A stretch of DNA of 64,000 bases, taken from NCBI RefSeq assembly GCF_029395495.1, contig NZ_CP113918.1, positions 2,356,001 through 2,420,000 of the forward strand, given 5' to 3'. Position 1 is the stretch's first letter; each line of letters begins with the position of its first letter. The DNA is from Bifidobacterium sp. ESL0769 (GTDB lineage Bacteria > Actinomycetota > Actinomycetes > Actinomycetales > Bifidobacteriaceae). Both the position numbers and the translations under genes were made by a program. Shown piece by piece: positions 1-8,192 of the stretch. Under the pieces are notes generated by a model. It searched no databases. It had not been told where the DNA came from and saw only the letters and a list, made by a program, of their open reading frames with translations.

Positions 1-83
1 GCCACGAAAATCGCAGCCACGATGGTGATGGGAAGCATTGGTACTTGCCGGCAGATGTCGCCGATTCTGCGAATAATCCGCAT
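1..83 (-). CDS. N-terminus of an unidentified membrane protein (runs off left edge)
   Basis: Only the first 27 or so codons are present. On the minus strand an AAGGAG box lies four bases before an ATG (complement of 81-83). The frame then stays open to the window edge and reads MRIIRRIGDICRQV followed by a hydrophobic run (MLPITIVAAIFV). A basic start followed by a hydrophobic segment is what an N-terminal transmembrane helix looks like. It lies about 220 bases downstream of the big adhesin gene and in the same direction; a TATACT-like -10 sits near 205-215 on the minus strand. The family cannot be named from this fragment. Confidence 0.6.
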   Translation of the reverse strand, partial: MRIIRRIGDICRQVPMLPITIVAAIFV

Positions 84-306
84 GATTCTCCTTGCGCGTG
101 TACTGCCCGGACGCACAAGTTGCGCGACCAAGCAAGTTGGTCACGCCTTGTTAACCCACCGGCGGCGCAAACCCCCGATACACGGCGTAAAGATAATGGA
201 ACACAGTATAGCGGAACCATGCCGACAATCAGTCCCAAAAACTCGTGCGGGTCGCAGGGCCGCAAGCCGAAGCCAACGGCCCAAGCACATCACTGGATTT
301 TCGTTG

Positions 307-3300
307 TCATGCGTTGTATCGCAACCTCTTGAGCCAGATAATCAGAATTCCCAAAGCCGCAGTCAGCAAGGCAACCGGTACAATCACAAACGTCTCGGTT
401 CCGGTCTTCGCCAGCGCCTTCTTCACCGGCCTCAACCGGGCAGAGGCACCGTTTCTGCGAACCGGATTCAGCGAAACCGGCCCATTGACACTGCCGAGCA
501 CCGGCTTAGACGGTATGAATCCGCCACCATTACCGTTGCCGGAGCCAAGTCCGTGCGTGCCGCCATTGCCGGAACCGGAACCAGGCCCAGGCACGCTAGG
601 CGCATGCCCGTTGCCGTTGCCGGAACCAGGCCCAGGCACACTGGGCGCATGGCCGCCGATACCCGGCCCAGACGAAGCCGGCGTGTACTTGTTGATGAAA
701 ACCGCGGTACGGACGCTGACGCCACTGGCATCGCTCAACGTCGCAGTGACATGACGGGTGAAATCGACGTAATCATCGTAGGTCACAATCGTCAGCACAT
801 ACTCGACGGGAGTGCCCGGAGCCGGAGTGACACGCGCATGATGATCCGTACTGTCCTCCGTGATCTTGTATCTGAACGTGTAGTGAGCCGTCGTTGGGAG
901 CGTGAACTTGGAAGCGTCGACGAGTACCGTCTTCCGCCCAGCAGCACTGCCCGAGCCTCCCACGCGGACGCTGGAAGGCACCGCTTGCCCCTCGCCCGTG
1001 GCCGGCGCGCCGCCGATGGGAGCGATATTGAACCGGTATTGCTCGCCAGGCAGCCAATCACGGCCCAGAAGCCTCTTGACGATGACGAATCCGGTTTCTC
1101 CGGCATCCAAGGGGCCGACGAGCCCTTCGTTCTCATAGTCATCTTCGTAAGTCGGGCTGACCATTCTCGCCAATGACGGTATGCCGGCGATGGCGATGGA
1201 GCCGTGCTCGTCGGCCTTGCTGTTGATGGTCCTGTCGCCACCAACATGAGCAGTGGTGGGCGTCAGGCCCCTCGGCCCATTGACGAGCACGCGATACCCT
1301 GACCCCGATGAGACATCGTCGAACCTATAGTTTCCATGGCTGTCGGTCACGCCCTGCAGCGGATGGCCACCCGTATCCGTCACGATATGGCCCGAACCAT
1401 CAACCAACTTCACCGAGGCGTTGGGGACGACGGGCTCGCCGGGATCGTTGAGGCCATTCCTGTTGGAGTCATACCACACCGTGCCGCTGACGATGCGGTT
1501 GCAGGTCTGGGTCAGCGCGATGACATTGTTGGCGCCATCGGCCCACTGCTGTTCGTAAAAATCTCCCGCCTTGTTGCTTTGGGGCTTCAACGTGGTATCA
1601 ATGAGCAGACTGGAGCCGGCAGGCAACGTCGGAAGCTCAAACGCCATAGCCGTAACACCGCTGGAAGGCATGCTAAGCGACCTGCTGAAATCGATGCGGA
1701 CCAAGTCGTCGGCACCGTCGGGAACGGCATCAGCCGTCTTCCAAACATCCGCATGCGTATCGATCTGCGTACGAGTGATGTCTTCCGGGCTCACGCCTGC
1801 TCCCTGCAGGCTCGTATCGGTGGAATAGCGCACCACCAAGCCGCTCAGCGAAGCGCTGCCTTGCGCCTTGATGCGCACACTCTGGATCTGGTAGGTGCCA
1901 TGGAAGGTGGATAGGCTATCGTTGCCGCCATGGTGCGGCATAATCTCCACGGAGAAGGGGTTGGCTTTGCCGCTCTGCGAATAATTGCCGAACATCGAGC
2001 GGTAGACGAACGGACGGCCGATTTCGTTAATCAGCGTCTTCGCTCGCGTGGCGAGTCCTGCCTCCCGGAGCTTGGAGACGCCCATGCTCGCCGAACTCAG
2101 AGTCCCCTTTTCGGTGTTCGGCGCGACACGGTAGCCGTCAGAGGAGATGGACGCACTGACCGTAAAGTGGTCATTGTTTTTCGCGTCCTGGCTGGAGTCA
2201 TCCTCATTGCCGATGGTGGTGCTGAAATGGATGGTCCGGTCACGGCTGTCCCGCGGAATATCCGGAACATGCCAGACGAGGGTGGTGGTGCCATTGGGGT
2301 TATTGGTAACGGTCGGCTCGAAGTCCGTGCCGCCGATCACCGTACCGGCGTCAGGCGTATGCTCCGTGTATATACCGTCGAGCTTGGATGAATTCGCCAG
2401 GTAATGCAGGCCAACCGGCAAGGTGGCGGTGACAATGGCGTTGCTGGTGCCTCTTCCGCTGATACTGCGGATTCTGGCGCCAATCTTCCAATCCACGGTA
2501 CGCTGCCGATTGTCGAGATCGAACTCGTCTTTGGGATGCCCGCCAGTTTTCTGTGCGACGGAGATGTCGACCGCCGGCTGCTCGCCCGCCACATAAAGCG
2601 CATCGCCCCACTGACGTTCGTGGGTGCCGGAGCCTGCCTGATAGCCAGCGGCGGTGTACGACGGCTTTACATATGGCTTCCGCTGGAATATATCGGTATC
2701 GACGGCACCCTGCAGATGGTCGTTGAAATACCAATCCATGGGGTTTTGAGTCATGGCCCAATCGTTCCAATCGGAGTCCTGACCTTCGACGGAAAAGGAC
2801 AGGCCCTTCGCGGTCTTCATCTGTTGACGCGTATACATATAGCTGATGGCGCTGAGCTGAGCTACCGAGCCGTCCGGAGCGTCCCTGCGAACCGTCGCAC
2901 GGATATTGCCCATACTGAATTTGGTCTCGATGCCTGCGCTACGGCTGTATGCCGGCTGGTTGGAAGCGAGCAGGACGCCGACGATAGTGCCGTGACTCTG
3001 GGCCTCGGCTTTGGAATTGTAATACCTAAGATCGCCGAGCACGGCGGTACGTTCCTCAGTATCGTTAGCCCATCCCGAACCATTCGGCTTGACCGCGTAT
3101 TTGGCTTTGACCGAAGTGGCCCGGTTGAAGAAGGGATCGGGATCATTCCAACTGTGGAAGAACCCGGTTTTCCCCGTATCCGCTCCCGAACCGCCGGAAC
3201 CTCCGGCATCGAGATGGTTTTCATCCGCCAGATCGATGACCGTTGGATCGATCTTGATAAGCATCATGTGCCCGACAGGCAGTTTCGCATCGGGTTGCTG

Positions 3301-5472
3301 GAATACGTATGTGGCCGAAATACGGATGGGATCGCCCGGCGTGGCCACATCAGTGTCTTTGCGGTTGTCGTCGCCCGTCCACCCTGCACAATCGAGGCCG
3401 TTCTCCTCATAGGCACGATCGGTAGAGCAGGCATAGGCATAGAACGGCGCGACGGAACCCGGCACGACGAGGCTGAACCTGTCCGGCCGCCAGTTGTCGT
3501 TATTGACCGTGCTGCCGTCGGTATTGTGGTCGTTGACCGCCTGATTGCTGCGATCAGAGCCGGAGGTATTGGAAGCCACGCCGCTGACATCGGTGTAGCT
3601 CATGCCGCCTTCGTCGGCGGTAAGGGTCACGGTGACGCCGGATCCATAGGCCGCCTGGAGTTGGCTGTCGCTCTTGTTTACTGGATGGAAAAGATAGAGA
3701 TAACCAGTGGAAATCTCGCCGATATTCTGGACGTTGCAATTGTTGCCCATGAACTCATCGCTGCATGACGAGCCGGCTTGGGGAGAGCTCCCCTGCTTTG
3801 GCCAAAACGGGCCGATGGCGTAACCGCTGAGCGTGAAATGGTAGGCGGTGTAGTCGGCACCGATCTCCTGGGTGACCTGGTAGTCGCCGTTGTCATAGGT
3901 CCTGTTGTGGTCCCTGCTGTCGGTATGGGAGCGGAAGCCACCGGCGATTTTATAGTTGTCCGAGCGCGGCACATAGTTCTGTGTGTCGTTGTTGAGTTCT
4001 CTGCCCGGCGTCGACGGCGTCGCCTGTTGCGCGGCCGCGTCCGCATGGCTCATGGTCGGCGTCGTCACCGGTGCCAGGCCCCAAAATCTGGATTGCACGT
4101 CCGCTCCGGCATCGGCGACGTCTCCGTTGTCCTTGTTCCACTTGTCGGTGGTGCTCAGGTTGAAGGTGATCGGCCCTTGCGGGGCTTCCAATCCTTTCAT
4201 CCCCTTGCCGCGGACGATATCGGCGTTGGGCCAGCGCAGATCGACGGCCCAAGGCATGCCGGTGATGTAGCCGCGCTTCTTGCCCAGACCGTAGTTGAGC
4301 TGACCTGCCGCATCGGGCTTGTCAAAATCGAATTTCCTGATGGGCGAGGCCTGGGTGACGGTGGAATCACCGGCGAAATTGCCAATACGAATATCAAGGC
4401 TCGTCTTGGCGCTGATGGTCAGCGTGCGCGGCGTATCGGTTTTGCCGACGGTGTCACCGGTATATTCGGAACGCGCGTTGACGCTCGGTGCAAGCGTCTG
4501 GCCGTTGAGCATGACGTTGATCTTAAGGACGATGGTCACCGTGGCGGTGCCCGGCGCGACGTAGGTGCCCGGCCGGGAGGCGGTGGTGTGGCGCCAGAAG
4601 ACGTAGTCCTGCGAGCCGTCGGGATTGTCCGTATGGGTGCTGGGATATTGCGGATTCTGGTCGATCCAGCTCATGTCATCGGTGTCCAGAACCGCCTTGT
4701 TCTTATCGACCGGGATGTGGACGTCGAAACGCACACGAGCGTCGCGATAATAGTCCATCGGGGACTGCGGGGTGAGCGTGTAATTGTAATCGTAGGTGAC
4801 TTTGTCAAAAGAGCGGACGATGGCATTGCTGGCGCTGGAATCATCGCCAGGGTTGTCGTCGGAGTCGAAGGGCGCCTGCCCGGTGTGCATGCTGTCGAGG
4901 CTGAGCCTGCTGACGGTGATGTTGTCGGCAGCGGTGGCGACGTCATGGGAAACGATAGTGCCGTCTCTGACCAATGGCACGCCTGCCTTGGAGCCGCCAT
5001 CGGCTTGTTTGGCCGAGGAGTTGCCGCTGCGGGTAATGTCAGGATTCGATACCGATGAACCGCCGTTCTGCTGCGAAACCGCCGACTTGTTGCTCAGCGA
5101 ACCGCGAATCAGTTGACTGCTGGCGGCGGAACCCGAACCTTGCTGTTGCGCATTCTGGGAATCAACGACGATCCGGCCTCCCGTCTGCGACGAAACCTGC
5201 TGCGAAGAAACCTGGGACGTTTCACTGCCAGACGACGGATTGGACGGCGACGACACCGACGCTTCCTCGCCATTGTTCCCAATCGTATTCGGAGCACAGA
5301 CCGCAGAAGGAGCGAACATTCCCAACACGATGACACCGCTGACCACACTAATTAAAATATGCACAAATTTAAAGCGCGACAAAATAAATTCAGTCTTTCT
5401 AAATTCCCCAATTTTGCCAAAGGTTGCATTACCTTTAAGCAGCGGCTGAATTATATATTCAAAATACGACAT
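307..5472 (-). CDS. Very large cell-wall-anchored adhesin with SdrD/Cna-type domains and LAKTG sorting signal
   Basis: A surface protein of up to 1721 residues. Residues about 35-60 form the hydrophobic core of a signal peptide ending near SAVCA. A Ser/Gln-rich low-complexity stretch follows (about 60-150), then a long beta-rich adhesin body. Near residue 1370 is an SdrD/SpaA-like B domain (SGTVWYDSNRNG), then an FctA-like pilin-type domain ending VFINKY. A Gly/Pro/Ser tandem repeat built on APSVPGPGSGNGNG precedes the C-terminal LAKTG, hydrophobic helix and basic tail (WLKRLRYNA), which is a sortase anchor with Ala in place of Pro. No ribosome binding site stands before the first ATG, so the true start may be an alternative codon nearer the signal peptide. 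Ligand unknown; adhesion to host or neighbouring cells is inferred from family architecture. Confidence 0.85.
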   Translation of the reverse strand: MSYFEYIIQPLLKGNATFGKIGEFRKTEFILSRFKFVHILISVVSGVIVLGMFAPSAVCAPNTIGNNGEEASVSSPSNPSSGSETSQVSSQQVSSQTGGRIVVDSQNAQQQGSGSAASSQLIRGSLSNKSAVSQQNGGSSVSNPDITRSGNSSAKQADGGSKAGVPLVRDGTIVSHDVATAADNITVSRLSLDSMHTGQAPFDSDDNPGDDSSASNAIVRSFDKVTYDYNYTLTPQSPMDYYRDARVRFDVHIPVDKNKAVLDTDDMSWIDQNPQYPSTHTDNPDGSQDYVFWRHTTASRPGTYVAPGTATVTIVLKINVMLNGQTLAPSVNARSEYTGDTVGKTDTPRTLTISAKTSLDIRIGNFAGDSTVTQASPIRKFDFDKPDAAGQLNYGLGKKRGYITGMPWAVDLRWPNADIVRGKGMKGLEAPQGPITFNLSTTDKWNKDNGDVADAGADVQSRFWGLAPVTTPTMSHADAAAQQATPSTPGRELNNDTQNYVPRSDNYKIAGGFRSHTDSRDHNRTYDNGDYQVTQEIGADYTAYHFTLSGYAIGPFWPKQGSSPQAGSSCSDEFMGNNCNVQNIGEISTGYLYLFHPVNKSDSQLQAAYGSGVTVTLTADEGGMSYTDVSGVASNTSGSDRSNQAVNDHNTDGSTVNNDNWRPDRFSLVVPGSVAPFYAYACSTDRAYEENGLDCAGWTGDDNRKDTDVATPGDPIRISATYVFQQPDAKLPVGHMMLIKIDPTVIDLADENHLDAGGSGGSGADTGKTGFFHSWNDPDPFFNRATSVKAKYAVKPNGSGWANDTEERTAVLGDLRYYNSKAEAQSHGTIVGVLLASNQPAYSRSAGIETKFSMGNIRATVRRDAPDGSVAQLSAISYMYTRQQMKTAKGLSFSVEGQDSDWNDWAMTQNPMDWYFNDHLQGAVDTDIFQRKPYVKPSYTAAGYQAGSGTHERQWGDALYVAGEQPAVDISVAQKTGGHPKDEFDLDNRQRTVDWKIGARIRSISGRGTSNAIVTATLPVGLHYLANSSKLDGIYTEHTPDAGTVIGGTDFEPTVTNNPNGTTTLVWHVPDIPRDSRDRTIHFSTTIGNEDDSSQDAKNNDHFTVSASISSDGYRVAPNTEKGTLSSASMGVSKLREAGLATRAKTLINEIGRPFVYRSMFGNYSQSGKANPFSVEIMPHHGGNDSLSTFHGTYQIQSVRIKAQGSASLSGLVVRYSTDTSLQGAGVSPEDITRTQIDTHADVWKTADAVPDGADDLVRIDFSRSLSMPSSGVTAMAFELPTLPAGSSLLIDTTLKPQSNKAGDFYEQQWADGANNVIALTQTCNRIVSGTVWYDSNRNGLNDPGEPVVPNASVKLVDGSGHIVTDTGGHPLQGVTDSHGNYRFDDVSSGSGYRVLVNGPRGLTPTTAHVGGDRTINSKADEHGSIAIAGIPSLARMVSPTYEDDYENEGLVGPLDAGETGFVIVKRLLGRDWLPGEQYRFNIAPIGGAPATGEGQAVPSSVRVGGSGSAAGRKTVLVDASKFTLPTTAHYTFRYKITEDSTDHHARVTPAPGTPVEYVLTIVTYDDYVDFTRHVTATLSDASGVSVRTAVFINKYTPASSGPGIGGHAPSVPGPGSGNGNGHAPSVPGPGSGSGNGGTHGLGSGNGNGGGFIPSKPVLGSVNGPVSLNPVRRNGASARLRPVKKALAKTGTETFVIVPVALLTAALGILIIWLKRLRYNA

Positions 5473-5535
5473 ATGAATAATAAATATCTTATTATTTCTA
5501 AGTTAAATGCGCCTCATCGCCCACAAAATACGAAT

Positions 5536-5575
5536 GGTTCCAGGCTATCCCAAAAATGCGGAATAACCCGGAACC
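5536..5575 (-). terminator. Imperfect hairpin downstream of the HtrA-like gene
   Basis: GGTTCC at 5536-5541 pairs with GGAACC at 5570-5575 and the stem continues inward with G-T pairs around a loop containing AAAAA. It lies about 70 bases past the protease stop codon and before the adhesin gene. There is no clean T-tract, so termination is likely but not certain. Confidence 0.4.
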
Positions 5576-5642
5576 AATCACAAACTCCGGCACTGCACAT
5601 CAGCCGGCAGGCCGAATGCATATGCCGATCAACAGCCTCGCT

Positions 5643-7661
5643 TTACCAGAAACCGAAGGGATCGAAGAGACCGCCGCCGTCTCCGTTGCTGTTGCCGCCT
5701 TGGCCGTTTTGGCCCTGACCGTTCTGGCCATTGCTGTTCTGCTTCTGGTTTTCTGAACGGTTGCTGCCCTTGACGCTGCTTTCCTTCTGGTCGAGGGTGA
5801 CGTCGACGTCCATGGTCTTGTGGTCGCGCACAATGGTGAGCTTCACCTTGTCGCCAAGGCTCGCCGCGCGGACGTAGCCGAGCAATGCGGAGCTGCTGCC
5901 GACCGCCTGACCGTTGAAGGCCACCACGGTGTCGTTGGCCTTGAGGCCGGCCTTGTCTGCCGGGCTGCCCTTGACGACGGCCGAGCCGCCGCCGGTAGGC
6001 GAGGTAATCTGCGCGCCGCCGCGGGTGATGCCGTCGGATTCGGCGTTCGCGGACTTGATGGTCACGCCGAGCATGGCGTGATCGACGGAGCCCTTCGAGA
6101 CGATCTGGTCGGCCACGCGCTTGACGAGGTTCGACGGGATTGCGAAGCCGATGCCGATGGAGCCGGACTGGCCGGACGACGAAGAAGCGGAGGCAATCGA
6201 GGAATTGATGCCGATGACCTGGCCGGCCACGTTGAAGGTCGGGCCGCCTGAGTTGCCGGGGTTGATGGCCGCGTCAATCTGCACCGCGTTGGTCACGATT
6301 TCGGAATTGTTGTCGTCCATCACGGAGACCGGGCGATTCAACGCCGAGACAATGCCGGTGGTGGCAGTGTCGTCGTAACCCAGCGGGTTGCCGACTGCCA
6401 TCACGTTCTCGCCGACCGCAAGCTTGCTGGAATCTGCGAATTGCACCGGCTTAAGACCGCTCGGAGCGCCTTCCAATTGGATTACGGCGAGATCGGTGGT
6501 GTTGTCTGAGCCGACGACATCGGCCTTATACATCTGGCCGTTGGAAAGCGTGACCTGGATGTTGGATCCGCCGGATACAACGTGGTTGTTGGTGACGACG
6601 TGGCCCTTGTCGTCAATAATCGCGCCGGAGCCCTTGGCTATGCCCTGGCTGACCTGCGTGGTAATGGAGACCACGGAATTGGAGACCTGCGAGGAGACGG
6701 CGGCCCAGTCCGGGGCCTGGCCGCCCTTGACGGTGGCGGAGCCGGATCCGGATTTGTTGGAAGTGATGCCGGACATGGTGCTGGAGGCCGGAATCGTGAC
6801 CCATCCCTTGGAAATCCCGAGGTAGCCGATTCCCAAACACAGCGCCGCGGTCACCACGGCCGCGACGACGGCAGTGATGATATTGTTGTGCGACTTGGGT
6901 TCCGCGTAACCGTTTCCATAGCCGCCGCCCTGCACATTCGGCCCGCCGAAGTTGCCGCCATTGGGGCCATCGGGCCTGCCGGGACCACCGTTGTAGGGAC
7001 CGCCGTTGCCGTTCTGGCTGTTGCCGTCGTTGCCACCGTTCTGGCCGACGTTCGGGTTCTGGCCGGCGCTGCCGAAAATACCGTTCCACGGCATGCTCGG
7101 GCCGTTGGCGCCCGGGACGTTCGAGGAAGAGGCATTACCCGCACCGAACGGCGCGTTTCCATTGCCGAAGTTACCGCCGTTGTCATTATTGCCGATGTGG
7201 TCAGGCAGCGGACCATAGGCGCCATATTCCGGCGCCGGACGGTACGCACTGGCATCGCTGTTAGGGTTGCTCGCGTTGCCGAAATTCACCAGGTCGGAAG
7301 TCTCGTAGGGATTGTCCGAAGGGGTGTTTGCGGAGGCGACATCCGTTGAATTGGTGGTGTCAGGCCGGTACCCGGTCGAGAACACTTCCGTCGACGTGCC
7401 ATTGGAGGCACTGCCGGATGAGCTGCTGGAATCCGCGTCCGGTTCGCTATTGAAGCCCTGCGTATCTTGCACGGGCTGCGTCGGTTGCGTGGCATCCGTC
7501 TGGTTCTCGCCCGATGCAGCCGCGTCATTGCCGTTCCCCGCCGCTTCATCCGTGTGAGCGCTGCCGGGAAAGTCCGGCAAATCCGGCGTTATATTCATAT
7601 TGTCTTGATTGGGACGTGCAGGCTGACCGCTGCTCCACTCGTCTTTATTGTCTTCAGCCAT
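5643..7661 (-). CDS. htrA: HtrA/DegP-family membrane-anchored serine protease with PDZ domain
   Basis: Trypsin-fold quality-control protease facing the outside of the membrane. The 672-residue protein starts at an ATG preceded by AAGGAGCAGCA. Residues 1-255 are a long Asn/Gly/Pro-rich, presumably disordered cytoplasmic arm, unusually long for the family. A single transmembrane helix follows at about 260-283. The catalytic triad is readable as His in TNNHVV (about 357), Asp in TTDLAV (about 390) and Ser in GNSGGP (about 470). One PDZ domain (about 540-630) precedes a Gln/Asn/Gly-rich tail ending DPFGFW. It would degrade or refold misfolded exported proteins, which fits a region full of giant secreted proteins, although no operon link is visible. 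Confidence in the family is high; the substrate is unknown. Confidence 0.95.
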   Translation of the reverse strand: MAEDNKDEWSSGQPARPNQDNMNITPDLPDFPGSAHTDEAAGNGNDAAASGENQTDATQPTQPVQDTQGFNSEPDADSSSSSGSASNGTSTEVFSTGYRPDTTNSTDVASANTPSDNPYETSDLVNFGNASNPNSDASAYRPAPEYGAYGPLPDHIGNNDNGGNFGNGNAPFGAGNASSSNVPGANGPSMPWNGIFGSAGQNPNVGQNGGNDGNSQNGNGGPYNGGPGRPDGPNGGNFGGPNVQGGGYGNGYAEPKSHNNIITAVVAAVVTAALCLGIGYLGISKGWVTIPASSTMSGITSNKSGSGSATVKGGQAPDWAAVSSQVSNSVVSITTQVSQGIAKGSGAIIDDKGHVVTNNHVVSGGSNIQVTLSNGQMYKADVVGSDNTTDLAVIQLEGAPSGLKPVQFADSSKLAVGENVMAVGNPLGYDDTATTGIVSALNRPVSVMDDNNSEIVTNAVQIDAAINPGNSGGPTFNVAGQVIGINSSIASASSSSGQSGSIGIGFAIPSNLVKRVADQIVSKGSVDHAMLGVTIKSANAESDGITRGGAQITSPTGGGSAVVKGSPADKAGLKANDTVVAFNGQAVGSSSALLGYVRAASLGDKVKLTIVRDHKTMDVDVTLDQKESSVKGSNRSENQKQNSNGQNGQGQNGQGGNSNGDGGGLFDPFGFW

Positions 7662-8192
7662 TGCTGCTCCTTATTTCCTCCAACGGGTATGCCATCGGCG
7701 ACATCCGTCACGAAAGCCACCCCTGAGCCTTAATAATGAGTAAAGACACCCGGTCTGGATGTTTCCTGAACATTTCTTGAAAGAATAATCCCAGCACTAC
7801 GAAACATCACCGTTATGTCCACTAAATCGGCATCAGTTAGACATAATAACCGTTGCCATAAACCGATTCCGAGCGCTTTTTCTTGGTTATTCATGCCAAG
7901 TTTTCTGCCGAAAGCAAAATTCTATGAGATATCAAACCATAAAACCGGATTCGAGAAGACACCTTCACTGCGCATAATCAGAGTTATTCTTTTGTGTTAT
8001 ATTCCCGCTTATCTCACGGATTTTTGCTGCATCAAACCATAAAAACAGACGAAGAATTCAAACGATTATTTATCGATAATTACGCAGTAAAAGCCATTTT
8101 TTCAGGTTACGTCTAACGTTCTAATTGCACTACGTCATGATAGAATAATTACTATCATTCATAACAAAAATGGTAGTAGAGAGCTAGAAATT
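7662..8192. promoter_or_regulatory. AT-rich divergent intergenic region between htrA and the LRR gene
   Basis: About 530 bases without a convincing gene; it must hold the promoters of both divergent genes. The minus side has GGAGGAAATAAGGAG just before htrA. Towards the LRR gene the composition drops to strongly AT-rich, and ATGATAG (8137-8143) is an inverted repeat of CTATCAT (8152-8158), about 35 bases before the LRR start, a possible operator. No clear -35/-10 pair could be assigned with confidence. Confidence 0.45.

Noticed and set aside
22-1176. Long plus-strand open frame inside the large adhesin gene region
   Set aside because: It is the opposite strand of the Gly/Pro-repeat and SdrD domain region, has no binding site and reads as Arg-rich, nonsensical protein.
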